Shown one piece after another: positions 26,919 to 35,195 of a stretch of 64,000 bases of DNA. How positions within the stretch are numbered: position 1 is the stretch's first letter; every line of letters starts with the position of its first letter. This stretch comes from an uncultured Victivallis sp. (GTDB lineage: Bacteria > Verrucomicrobiota > Lentisphaeria > Victivallales > Victivallaceae). The stretch is from the NCBI GenBank assembly GCA_944389935.1, contig CALXOE010000015.1:1-64000 (forward strand), written 5' to 3'. The translations under genes were made by a program, and so were the position numbers. The notes under the pieces are model-generated. The model did no database searches. It was not told the DNA's origin and saw nothing but the letters and a program-made list of their open reading frames with translations.

Positions 26919-27890
26919 TCAGCGGCTGGTCAGAAGCATCGACTCGCAAACCTCATACAACAGTTTCTCCCCCGCCAGAAAGCGCTCAAGCTCCTCGATC
27001 ACATAGTCGGCCATGCGATGGACTTCATCGTTGATCGATCCGGCGATGTGAGTCGTGAGCCGGACGTTCGGCAGCGTGTAGAGTTTCGACCCCTCCTCCG
27101 GCGGCTCCGGGTGCATCACATCGAGCAGCGCGGTCAGATCCGGACGTTTCTCAAGCACGGCAATAAGCTCGCTCTCATTGACCTGCGCGCCGCGGCCGGT
27201 GTTGATGAAAACCGCACCCTCACGCATCGACTCGAACAGTTTTCCGTTCAGAACGCCGATGTTGTCGTTCCGGTTCGGCAGATGGTTGCTCACGACGAAC
27301 GCCCGGGAGAACGCCTCCTCAAGTGAAATCGTCCGATGTTCCGCCCGCGACGGAATGACGATGACATTGACCTTGTTCTGCTCGAGCATCTTCTTCGTCA
27401 ACGTGGAAATCGCGCCGGCGCCGATGAGGGCGACGGTTTCTCCGTAACAGCCGGGACCGGCCATCTTGTGCGCTTTCTCCCAGTCGGCGCGACACTTCAA
27501 ATTGCGTGTGTTGCGGAAATACCCTTTCAGGGCGAGCAGAATCTGCGCATAGCAGAACTCCGCAACCGGAATCGCGTTCGCCTGCCAGGCGCTCACCACT
27601 TTCACACCGCGCTCAAAGAACGGCCGCGCAAATCCGTCCGTCGCCCCGGCCGCGTAGAAAAGCGCCTTGAGCTTCGGCATCCGCGCAATCTGCTCGACGG
27701 AGAGCGCCGGCATCCCCCAGGTCGAAAAAATCAGCTCAACATCGCTGAAATCTCCCTGCGCGAGCATCTCCTCCGTGAAAACCCCGGGACGCAATTCGGT
27801 CAATCCGGCGATCCGTTCGATCTGTTCCGGAGTATAAACATAGTGGACACGCTCTTCAGACTGGCAGAGAATTATGGCATGCGGTTTCAT
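26919..27890 (-). CDS. D-isomer 2-hydroxyacid dehydrogenase
   Basis: A 323-residue NAD-dependent dehydrogenase. The Rossmann motif is degenerate: VALIGAGAISTLTKKML instead of GxGxxG followed by the usual long spacing. The later catalytic residues are recognisable: FINTGRGAQVNESELI (Arg), LDVMHPEPP (Glu) and RLTTHIAGSIN (His). It would reduce a 2-keto acid or oxidise a 2-hydroxyacid; the substrate is unknown. It lies just downstream of the sugar-acid operon and may use one of its products. A candidate promoter lies in the 84-base gap before it. Confidence 0.88.
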   Translation of the reverse strand: MKPHAIILCQSEERVHYVYTPEQIERIAGLTELRPGVFTEEMLAQGDFSDVELIFSTWGMPALSVEQIARMPKLKALFYAAGATDGFARPFFERGVKVVSAWQANAIPVAEFCYAQILLALKGYFRNTRNLKCRADWEKAHKMAGPGCYGETVALIGAGAISTLTKKMLEQNKVNVIVIPSRAEHRTISLEEAFSRAFVVSNHLPNRNDNIGVLNGKLFESMREGAVFINTGRGAQVNESELIAVLEKRPDLTALLDVMHPEPPEEGSKLYTLPNVRLTTHIAGSINDEVHRMADYVIEELERFLAGEKLLYEVCESMLLTSR

Positions 27891-27927
27891 GAATGATCCT
27901 TGAATAAGTGAATGTTACGCTCCTTAT

Positions 27928-27955
27928 AAAGTAGCATGAAATCCCCCGGAATCAA
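27928..27955 (-). promoter_or_regulatory. Candidate promoter of the dehydrogenase-C39 unit
   Basis: On the minus strand TTGATT, a 16-base spacer, then TACTTT, 38 bases before the start at 27890. The -10 is poor. Confidence 0.3.
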
Positions 27956-27974
27956 ACCGGGAACCGCACAAAAT

Positions 27975-28733
27975 TCACAAATGCATGCCGCCCGTCACCG
28001 GAAGTTCAATCCCGGCGATATAGCGCCCGGCATCGGATGCCAGCAGCAGCGCAGCTCCCGCACAGTCACTGGATTCGCCGAAGAAACCGACCGGAATGGC
28101 GGAACGCACTTTCTCCCGATAGGCGGCGTCTTTCAGCGCCTCCGTGTTGCGGTCGGTCAGGATCACTCCCGGCACAAGGCAGTTGACCGTCACGCCATGC
28201 GGGGCGAGCGTCTTCGCAAAATTCGCCGTCAGACTCATCTGCGCAGCTTTCGTCGCGGAGTAGAGCGTAAGCCGGGGCGACGGCCGGAGCTGATTCACGC
28301 TCCCGACCGTGATGATCCGTCCCCACCGCTTTTCGCGCATCGCGGGGGAAAACGCCTCAATGAGCCGGAACGACGCAGCCGTGTTCGCCTGAAACTCCCG
28401 CTGAAACTCCGCTTCGTCGAACTCTCCGAGCTCCACATATCTCTGGACGGAGGCGTTCAATACGAGGATATCCGGATCGACGCCCCTCTCGCGGCATGTG
28501 CGAATCACCGCTTCGACCCCCTGCGGCGAGGTGAGGTCTCCAACGACCGGAACCGCGCCGCACTCCGCCGCCGCTTCCCGGAGCGCGTCGCTCTCCCGGC
28601 TGCCGTGAACGAGCACCGAGGCCCCCGCACGGGAAAGCGTCCGCGCGATTTCGCGGCCGATTCCGCGCGAGGAACCGGTCACGAGCGCGGTGCGGCCATC
28701 CACCCGGAACATCGCTTCGATCGACCCGGTCAT
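27975..28733 (-). CDS. SDR family oxidoreductase
   Basis: A 252-residue classical short-chain dehydrogenase. The cofactor motif TGSSRGIGREIA (TGxxxGIG), LVLNAS (NAG-type), the catalytic Ser region ITVGSVNQ, and YSATKAA (Y-x3-K) are all present. The C-terminal PVTGGMHL is typical. The TGATG overlap with the RraA-like gene makes it the last gene of the uronate operon. A role such as a keto-acid or aldehyde reductase (KduD-like) is suggested by context only. Confidence 0.92.
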   Translation of the reverse strand: MTGSIEAMFRVDGRTALVTGSSRGIGREIARTLSRAGASVLVHGSRESDALREAAAECGAVPVVGDLTSPQGVEAVIRTCRERGVDPDILVLNASVQRYVELGEFDEAEFQREFQANTAASFRLIEAFSPAMREKRWGRIITVGSVNQLRPSPRLTLYSATKAAQMSLTANFAKTLAPHGVTVNCLVPGVILTDRNTEALKDAAYREKVRSAIPVGFFGESSDCAGAALLLASDAGRYIAGIELPVTGGMHL

Positions 28734-29488
28734 CAGAAGTACCCGCCTTTCTCGATGATCTCCGAAATCGTATCCCCCTGGTGAACCCAGGAGAAGATAT
28801 CGATCTCGTTGCGACCGATTCCCTCGGCGCGCAGCAGAACATCATACGCGATTTCACGCGGAATGCAGAGCACGCCGTCGATGTCGCCGAAAATGATGTC
28901 GCCGGGACGGACCGTCACTTTCCCGATCCGCACCGGAACCTGGTAGTGCGTGATCATGCAGCGGCCGAGTGAGCCGTTGCTCGTGCGATATTTGTAAAAG
29001 AGCGGAAAATTCTGCTCGAGGATCTGCTTTGTATCGCGGATCCCGCCCGAGATCACCGCTCCGCGGATTCCTTTCGAGATCGCCGTGGCGGTCATCACGC
29101 CGCCCCAGAGCGACGCCTCGGTATCGTCGGAGGTATCCCAGACCACGAGCCCGCCGGGCTTCATGTCGTCGAGCATCTGCGCCCGAAACGTCATCTCGCC
29201 CTCGATCATCACGTTCGGAGCGCTCTTAACGGTGAACGCCTCCCCGCAGACGGTCATCTCATCGCGCAAAGGCATGATGTCCGACGGCAGCGCCTGATTC
29301 AACAAACACAGCTCGCGCAGAACATCGTTGATGCAGCCGGTGTAGAGTTTTTCGTAGCGTTCGCACAACTCCGCGACCGGAATCGGGAAATCGTTCGACG
29401 GAATGTGCTGGCGAGTCGCAATCAGCCGGTCGAGTTTCATAAGTCCGGCTTCTTTTGCTTTCTGTCTCATGTCTTGAAGAGAGGGCAT
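28733..29488 (-). CDS. RraA-like protein (class II aldolase / HMG aldolase superfamily)
   Basis: A 251-residue protein of the RraA / 4-hydroxy-4-methyl-2-oxoglutarate aldolase superfamily. The central GEAFTVKSAPN and the metal/substrate loop GGVMTATAISKGIRGAVISGGIRD match the family's typical G-x-x-x-(T/A) ... G-x-x-RD pattern (catalytic Arg-Asp). The C-terminal half has VRPGDIIFGDIDGVLCIPRE, a strong family signature. Given its place between GH10 and an SDR in a sugar-acid operon, it is more likely an aldolase or lyase than an RNase E inhibitor. Confidence 0.9.
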   Translation of the reverse strand: MPSLQDMRQKAKEAGLMKLDRLIATRQHIPSNDFPIPVAELCERYEKLYTGCINDVLRELCLLNQALPSDIMPLRDEMTVCGEAFTVKSAPNVMIEGEMTFRAQMLDDMKPGGLVVWDTSDDTEASLWGGVMTATAISKGIRGAVISGGIRDTKQILEQNFPLFYKYRTSNGSLGRCMITHYQVPVRIGKVTVRPGDIIFGDIDGVLCIPREIAYDVLLRAEGIGRNEIDIFSWVHQGDTISEIIEKGGYF

Positions 29489-29505
29489 TGTTTTTCTCCT
29501 TGCTG

Positions 29506-30996
29506 TTATTTCAAATGGCAGACCATCGACTCCTCACTGCCGTCCGCGGCGGTCCAGCTGAGCCGGTAGTTGCCGCGGAAACCGCGGAATGAGACGATTC
29601 CTTCCGCATCGGCCCTGCTGACCGTGTCCGTGTGCCATTCGTGATGAATCAGATTTTCCAACGCGAAATACGAGAGTTTCGGCTTCATCGCCCGCGTGAA
29701 GAGTCCGGAGACCGCCGGTTCGCCCGGCGCCCCGCAGCCGTCCACGACGTTCCACCAGGTGATCCCCATCATCGGCTCAAGACTGAACCAGAGCCGGTAA
29801 AGGTTGCGCGCAATCCCGGCCTGTACGATCTCGCCGCGACGGTCGCCGCCGGGAGAAGTGATCGTGATCTCCGAAAGATGGATCGGCAATCCTGCGCGGG
29901 AGATGCGTTCCATCGTCTCGCGGACTTCACGCGGCGACTGCACGAGACTCTTCCCGTCGGCGATGTCCTGACAGGTCTGCGGATCGAAGAGGTGCATCTG
30001 CGCGCCCATGATGTCGATCTTGCAGCCGCGCGCACGCAAATTGCGAACCTGCTTCACGTAGTCTTCGCTGAGATTGTAGTCGTTGATATTGAGTTTCGCC
30101 TCCGCCGGGAACACGCCCTCGGCGAATTTGAACCCGCGATACGTGTAGTCGCCCGGCATCGGACCGTAACAGCTTTTGCAGAGCTTCGCACCGGGGATCA
30201 TGTTGCCGCGGCCATAATCGGTGGCGCTCTCGTTGACGACGTCCCAGCTGTCGATTTTGTCGCCGTAACGCATGGCGATCTCGATGATCCGTTTCGCCAT
30301 AAGCGTGTTCAGAAGCGTCGTGTACTCGGGGAGAGCCCGCTCCATCTCGCTGGCGGTCATCCCCTCGAACGCAAAGGCGGCCGCCTCACTAAGCAGAGTG
30401 TCATCGTTCGGATTGCGTTCGAGGTTCGCTTTCTTCAAAAATTTGAATGGAATCCGGTTGATGAGCCAGTCCGGAATCTGCCAGCGGTTGTTCCCCCATA
30501 CGAGCGTATGTCCGTGCAGGCGGATTCCTTTCGAGAGACAGAACTCCACAACCGGATCGACCGCCGGACGCCGCCAGTGCGGCTGGTGTTTCGGATCGGG
30601 GCAGCGGTTCCAGAACTCCGCCGTATCGCGGTATTCCGGGCGGAAACGGGGACGACCCTCCTCCAGTTCGAGCGTTTTCCAGTAGAACGCGATCGTCGCA
30701 GAGTTGAAGAGCGTCCCGTAAAGCTCCTTGTAACGCGCATTGCACTCGTCGCTGCCGAGCTGATCGAAGTTGAAGATGTGCGCGCCGAAGATGAAGTCGT
30801 GAGAAAGCTGTTCGGCCCGGACCTCGCGTCCGGCGGCGGAAGCCGGCAGCTGAAACTCGCCGTCGGCCTTGCGATTCTTCTCGATGTCGGCGTCGATCCG
30901 GCGCTGTTCGTCGTCATTCCAGAGTGCCCGGTAGGCGTCCGAAAACGCGGCATCGATCTCCTCCCGGGAAAGCTGCGGCTTCTGATAGTGTGTCAT
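29506..30996 (-). CDS. Glycoside hydrolase family 10 (endo-xylanase-like)
   Basis: A 496-residue (alpha/beta)8 enzyme. The substrate-side motif LHGHTLVWGNN, the acid/base IDSWDVVNESATDYG (NE pair) and the nucleophile LPIHLSEITI are classic GH10. The first 80 residues form an unrecognised beta-rich N-terminal extension. There is no signal peptide, so it is probably cytoplasmic and may cut imported xylo-oligosaccharides. It lies in an operon with mannonate dehydratase, which handles the glucuronic acid substituents of xylan. Confidence 0.93.
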   Translation of the reverse strand: MTHYQKPQLSREEIDAAFSDAYRALWNDDEQRRIDADIEKNRKADGEFQLPASAAGREVRAEQLSHDFIFGAHIFNFDQLGSDECNARYKELYGTLFNSATIAFYWKTLELEEGRPRFRPEYRDTAEFWNRCPDPKHQPHWRRPAVDPVVEFCLSKGIRLHGHTLVWGNNRWQIPDWLINRIPFKFLKKANLERNPNDDTLLSEAAAFAFEGMTASEMERALPEYTTLLNTLMAKRIIEIAMRYGDKIDSWDVVNESATDYGRGNMIPGAKLCKSCYGPMPGDYTYRGFKFAEGVFPAEAKLNINDYNLSEDYVKQVRNLRARGCKIDIMGAQMHLFDPQTCQDIADGKSLVQSPREVRETMERISRAGLPIHLSEITITSPGGDRRGEIVQAGIARNLYRLWFSLEPMMGITWWNVVDGCGAPGEPAVSGLFTRAMKPKLSYFALENLIHHEWHTDTVSRADAEGIVSFRGFRGNYRLSWTAADGSEESMVCHLK

Positions 30997-31012
30997 GACT
31001 GCAATCCTTATG

Positions 31013-31975
31013 TTATTTGAGGTTCAAGGTGTCAAGTATTCCGCGAATATAGCCGACGGCAAAGAGATTTCCGAGCATCTCGTAGCCGGGGTTGTCGTTG
31101 CGCTCGCCCGCGAGGGTCGGCGTGTGGTCGGGACGGACGAGACCGTCAAACCCGTTGGCGCGCAGCAGGGCGAGCAGCGCGGGCATGTCGGTCGGTCCGT
31201 TGTCATGGAACGTCTCGTGAAAGTGCTCCGCACTCCCTTCGATGTCGCGAAAATGGAAGAAGAACAGCTTCTTCTTCCGGCAGAACTCCTGCGCCAGCGC
31301 AAAGACATCCTCCCCCATCGCCAGGAATGTCGCCTGACAGAACGTCACGCCGTGGCACGGACTCTCCACAAGGGCGAGCGCGCGCCGGTATGCGTCGGCC
31401 GACGTGAAGATCCGGCTGTAGCCGCGCAGCTGCGGAATGGGCGGATCATCGGGATGAAGTCCGAGTTTCACACCCGCCTCCTCCGCGACCGGGAGCACCG
31501 CGCGCAGAAAATATTCGTAATTGCGCCACATCTGTTCATGTGTCACGACCGGTTCTTCCGGCTCCGGCGGGAGCTCCGCACGGTTGAACTCGCTTGTGAG
31601 TGCGCCGCCGCGCTCCGGTCGGTCGAAGCGGGTTCGGAACCAGCCGACTCCGGCCATGAAATTGTAGCAGAGCAGCCCGATTCCGAGCCGCCCCATGTTG
31701 CGCAGCAGCATCCGGTAGTGTTCGATGTCCTCATCGCGCCCCGGCAGCCCGAGTTTGATCCGGCTCATGTCGAACTCATCTCCCTCGAGCGCGCAGAGGC
31801 GGAACCCCTGTTCCTCGAAACGGCGCGCGGTTTCACGCAGCGAATCGAACTCCCACGGCGGCGGCAGCCCGGAGAGATCCGGGGCCGCTTTCGTGACGGC
31901 GTATTCCACGCCCACCTGACGCGCCAGCGTCCACTTGAGATCCGGCTTCGCCGGAAGCATCATCGCAAGTTTCAT
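31013..31975 (-). CDS. uxuA: Mannonate dehydratase
   Basis: A 320-residue TIM-barrel enzyme converting D-mannonate to 2-keto-3-deoxy-gluconate in hexuronate catabolism. Family patches are LLCYNFMAGVGWFRT, VKLGLHPDDPPIP, a metal site with CQATFLAMGED and FFFHFRDIEGSAEHFHETF, and VRPDHTPT near the end. The ATG at 31975 overlaps the stop of the upstream gene (ATGA), so it is translationally coupled; an in-frame GTG five codons upstream is less likely. It ends 16 bases before the GH10 gene. Confidence 0.93.
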   Translation of the reverse strand: MKLAMMLPAKPDLKWTLARQVGVEYAVTKAAPDLSGLPPPWEFDSLRETARRFEEQGFRLCALEGDEFDMSRIKLGLPGRDEDIEHYRMLLRNMGRLGIGLLCYNFMAGVGWFRTRFDRPERGGALTSEFNRAELPPEPEEPVVTHEQMWRNYEYFLRAVLPVAEEAGVKLGLHPDDPPIPQLRGYSRIFTSADAYRRALALVESPCHGVTFCQATFLAMGEDVFALAQEFCRKKKLFFFHFRDIEGSAEHFHETFHDNGPTDMPALLALLRANGFDGLVRPDHTPTLAGERNDNPGYEMLGNLFAVGYIRGILDTLNLK

Positions 31976-32955
31976 GATTCGGCACACCACTTCCGGAACA
32001 CTTCTTCCGCCGGTTTGCCGTGGATCGTGAATCCGGTGTCCCCGCCGGGCTGCGTATAGTGCGGCCGTTTCTGCTGCTCATCCCATTTCCACCACATGAG
32101 TCCCCGCCACCAGTCGCAGCCGGAGAACGCCTTGATCACACCGGCGAGGTAGTTCGCCTGCGCCGCGCCGTCGTAGTCGCCGCTGTTCGTGTACGCCCAC
32201 GGCAGGCGCGTACCGTCCACCACCGAACGTGCGCCGCACTCGGCGAAGAAAATCGGGATTCCCAGCTTGCGCGAAACCGCCGCAGTCCGCGCCACCGCCT
32301 CCTTCAAATCGGCGGCAATCTCGGAGGGAGTCGGATTCGGCCGCTCCGTCCCGGTGTAGAAGCTGATGCCGAGCAAATCAAGTTTCGAATACCAGTCGTG
32401 GCAGTTCTCCCGGTTTGCCCAGAGCTGGTCGGCGTTGTAGGTCACCGGCCCGCGGTAGACTTTGCGGACCCGGTCGATCACGCCCGGCCAGAACGCCTCC
32501 TGATCCTCGGTGCCGAGCAGTTCGCAGCCGATGCAGAGGAGTTCCACTCCGTTCTCTTCACAGAAGCGGCCGTAGTGTTCCATGCAGTCGGCATAGTGAC
32601 CGAACCACTCCGCCCAGTAGTCCACGCAGATCCCCTGGATCATCATCTGCTTCTCCGGGAAACGGATGTTTCCGCGCCAGACGCTGTCGAGGCACTCGAT
32701 CATCGGCTTGAGCATAACCTTGACTCCGGCGGCGTGAAATTTGCGCACCATCGATGCGAGTTCCACGTCGGAAGGAGTGTAGACATAGTCGGCAAACATC
32801 CGCGTGGAGCTGTACCGCTCCTGTGCGACCGTCACGATCAGTGCGACCCACTTCGCACCGGTCGCACAGATGTTGTCGGCCTCGCGCTGCCCGACCTCGG
32901 AACGGTAGTAGCCGTTCTTCCCCATGAACCCGAAACTGACCCCTTTGATGAACAT
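31972..32955 (-). CDS. Clan GH-A glycoside hydrolase, GH113-like
   Basis: A 327-residue TIM-barrel protein without a signal peptide. The opening KGVSFGFMGKNGYYRSEVGQ and GAKWVALIVTVAQ resemble GH113 beta-mannanases and related glycosidases. Two carboxylates fit clan GH-A: the acid/base in LCIGCELLGTE and the nucleophile in IFFAECGARS. The exact sugar specificity is open; mannan, xylan or gluco-oligosaccharides are all possible. It is cytoplasmic by sequence, between the enolase-superfamily gene (21 bases) and uxuA (4-base overlap). Confidence 0.75.
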   Translation of the reverse strand: MFIKGVSFGFMGKNGYYRSEVGQREADNICATGAKWVALIVTVAQERYSSTRMFADYVYTPSDVELASMVRKFHAAGVKVMLKPMIECLDSVWRGNIRFPEKQMMIQGICVDYWAEWFGHYADCMEHYGRFCEENGVELLCIGCELLGTEDQEAFWPGVIDRVRKVYRGPVTYNADQLWANRENCHDWYSKLDLLGISFYTGTERPNPTPSEIAADLKEAVARTAAVSRKLGIPIFFAECGARSVVDGTRLPWAYTNSGDYDGAAQANYLAGVIKAFSGCDWWRGLMWWKWDEQQKRPHYTQPGGDTGFTIHGKPAEEVFRKWCAES

Positions 32956-32976
32956 TTCAAATCCACTCCCTTTTTT

Positions 32977-34296
32977 TCAGCTCCACTGCCGATCGTTGGC
33001 CCACTCTTTATCCCACTCTTCCGTGGAGGCCCATGCGACCGGGAAGTCGGCATGGAGTTTCTCCGCGATGAGTTTCTCATTCAACGCCTCGATGCCGAGC
33101 CCCGGCGCATCCGGGACGGCGATCTCACCGGCTTTGATCTCGAGGCGCGGCACGACCAGGTCCGCCCACCACGGTACGTCGACGGAGTGCACCTCGAGCG
33201 CCATGAAGTTCCGCGTTGCGGCCGCAACGTGCACCGCCGCCAGACACGCGATCGGACTCTCGGCCATGTGGATCGACATCTGCACGCCGTACTCTTCGGC
33301 AAGATCGCCGATCTTGTGCGTTTCCAGGATGCCGCCCGCGGTCAGCACGTCCGGATGAATCATCGCGAGCGCGCCGGATTCCAGCAGCGGCCGGAAGTTC
33401 TCCTTGAGATAGATGTCCTCACCCGTTCCGAGCGGAACCGTCGTCGCGGCCGCCATCCGCTGATACTGGCCGGTGAGCTGCCACGGAACCGGATCCTCCA
33501 TCCACGCGAGATTGTATTTCTCAAGCCGTTTCGCCAGTCGGATGCAATCCTCCACCGGAATGTGCCCGAGATGGTCGATCGCCAGCGGAATCTCATACCC
33601 GATCTCGGCGCGAACCTCCCCCATGTATTCGTCGAGAAAATCCAGACCCTTTTCCGTCAGATGGATGCCGGTGAATCCGTGCGCAGTGTTGAAGAGGTCG
33701 TAGGCCTCGCCGCGCATCGCGCGCGGATCGATCGAACCGTGCGGCGTCGAAAAGACCGTTTTTTTGTATTCCCGCATCTTTTCGAGGAATCCGAGCGGCG
33801 CGGAGAGACACCCCTCTCTCCCCATGAGCAGCTCAATCCCGAGATCCATCTTGAGGAACGTATACCCCTGCGCCATGCGCTCCCGGAGCGCTTTGCCCAT
33901 GTCGCGTCCGCCCCCCTCGGAGTCGGTGTCGCAGTAAACCCGGATCCGGTCGCGGAATTTCCCGCCGAGCAGCTGCCAGACCGGCACTCCCCACGCCTTG
34001 CCGGCGAGATCCCACAGCGCAACTTCGATGCCGCAGACGCCGCCCGCCTGCCGCGAGTGGCCGCCGAACTGTTTGATCCGCCGGAAGAGCCGGTCGATGT
34101 TACACGGATTTTCTCCGAGAATGCGGCTCTTGAGCATCGCCGCGTAGGTGCGGCTCGAGGCGTCACGGACTTCGCCGTAACCGACCAGCCCCTGGTTCGT
34201 GTAGAGTTTCAGAAGCGTACACCGTTTCGGCGCGCCGTCGATGTCGGCAAAACGCATGTCGGTGATCTTCAGTGTCGATGGATCGATCTTTCCCAT
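32977..34296 (-). CDS. Enolase-superfamily dehydratase (mandelate racemase/muconate lactonizing type)
   Basis: A 439-residue enzyme of the MR/MLE group. The capping domain ends near GGHSRQAGGVCGIEVALWDL. The barrel carries the acid-base and metal residues: FLKMDLG (K-x-D/M type), PLAIDHLGH (metal Asp), WMEDPVP (metal Glu), GTGEDIY (metal Glu) and, later, SIHMAESP with the general-base His. These fit sugar-acid dehydratases such as gluconate or galactonate types. The tail WASTEEWDKEWAND is an unusual Trp-rich end. It is the first enzyme gene after the IclR regulator, 21 bases from it. Confidence 0.9.
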   Translation of the reverse strand: MGKIDPSTLKITDMRFADIDGAPKRCTLLKLYTNQGLVGYGEVRDASSRTYAAMLKSRILGENPCNIDRLFRRIKQFGGHSRQAGGVCGIEVALWDLAGKAWGVPVWQLLGGKFRDRIRVYCDTDSEGGGRDMGKALRERMAQGYTFLKMDLGIELLMGREGCLSAPLGFLEKMREYKKTVFSTPHGSIDPRAMRGEAYDLFNTAHGFTGIHLTEKGLDFLDEYMGEVRAEIGYEIPLAIDHLGHIPVEDCIRLAKRLEKYNLAWMEDPVPWQLTGQYQRMAAATTVPLGTGEDIYLKENFRPLLESGALAMIHPDVLTAGGILETHKIGDLAEEYGVQMSIHMAESPIACLAAVHVAAATRNFMALEVHSVDVPWWADLVVPRLEIKAGEIAVPDAPGLGIEALNEKLIAEKLHADFPVAWASTEEWDKEWANDRQWS

Positions 34297-34317
34297 TGCC
34301 GGAGTGTTTCCTTCTTT

Positions 34318-35070
34318 TTATGCGCGTGCGTAAATCCGCCCGCATTGTTCCGCTTTATCGAGAAGCTCCCGCGCAACCGACGGGAGCCGTTCTTCCGAAA
34401 AATCCTCATCGTACCCGAGCAGTGTCAGCGCCGCAACCACCCGCCCCCGGGCATTGCATACGGGAGCGGACATCGCATCGATCCGCCAGCGGTTGCGGCC
34501 GCGGTTGAAGCAGTAACCGTCGCGCCGGATCGCCTCGACCCCGTCCCGCAGCAGTTTCGGGGACTCCGCCACTCCGGTCTCCCGGGCACAGATCTGCGCG
34601 AGCTTCTCCCGTTCCGCGGCCGGAGTCGAAGCGAGCAGCGCCGCGCCGACCGATCCCTCCGCAACCGGGAACTGCACCCCGATCCGCCCCGAAACCGCCA
34701 TCGGCCGCGGCGACTCGGCGCGCAGCAGCGGAATCTGAAACTCCCCCTGCCGCACCGACAGCTTGCAACACAAACCCGTCGTCTGCGCGAGCTCCTCGAG
34801 CACCGGCATCATCGCCCGGAAATGTGCCGCTCCATCCGTCAGCTTGCGTACCGTTCCGAGCAGTCCGAACGAGAGATCATAGCGGCTCCCCTCGGTTTTC
34901 CGAATCCAACCAGCCACCAGCAGCGTCTGCAAAATCCGGTAACAGCTGCTCGGCGTGATCTTCAAAGCGGCAGCGAGTTCCGCCTGCGTCATCCCATCGG
35001 CGCTCTCTCCGAGCCGATTCAGGATCGCCACAGCTTTCTCCACCGCCGGAATGGTGTTGTCTCCTGCCAT
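34318..35070 (-). CDS. IclR family transcriptional regulator
   Basis: A 250-residue regulator. The N-terminal winged helix shows IPAVEKAVAILNRLGESADGM, then the recognition helix in TQAELAAALKITPSSCYRILQTL. The C-terminal effector domain (from about residue 85) ends with ALTLLGYDEDF. The ATG at 35070, preceded by GGGGA, is preferred over the adjacent TTG. It heads the sugar-acid operon and has a near-consensus promoter with an inverted repeat at the start site, so it is likely autoregulated and controls the whole operon by a sugar-acid inducer. Confidence 0.95.
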   Translation of the reverse strand: MAGDNTIPAVEKAVAILNRLGESADGMTQAELAAALKITPSSCYRILQTLLVAGWIRKTEGSRYDLSFGLLGTVRKLTDGAAHFRAMMPVLEELAQTTGLCCKLSVRQGEFQIPLLRAESPRPMAVSGRIGVQFPVAEGSVGAALLASTPAAEREKLAQICARETGVAESPKLLRDGVEAIRRDGYCFNRGRNRWRIDAMSAPVCNARGRVVAALTLLGYDEDFSEERLPSVARELLDKAEQCGRIYARA

Positions 35071-35083
35071 CAAATCCCCGTAT

Positions 35084-35119
35084 TATTCAAATGTGAACAA
35101 ATGATTTTATAATTTGAAT
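35084..35119. promoter_or_regulatory. Candidate IclR operator
   Basis: ATTCAAAT (35084-35091) and its exact complement ATTTGAAT (35112-35119) flank 20 bases, directly downstream of the -10 box and across the expected transcription start of the regulator gene. Confidence 0.5.
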
Positions 35120-35121
35120 AT

Positions 35122-35150
35122 ATTATACCCAATTATACAGATAAAGTCAA
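35122..35150 (-). promoter_or_regulatory. Strong sigma70 promoter of the iclR operon
   Basis: On the minus strand TTGACT, exactly 17 bases, then a perfect TATAAT. It lies 52 bases before the ATG at 35070. Confidence 0.85.
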
Positions 35151-35195
35151 GCTGTGTTTTGAAAAAAAGATGCTTTTTGCCTGCGGGGAGAGGTT

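Noticed and set aside
32020..35112. 1030-codon plus-strand open frame across the uronate operon
   Set aside because: It runs opposite to five recognised enzymes (GH113-like, MR/MLE, IclR and others) and has Arg/Pro/His-rich nonsense composition.
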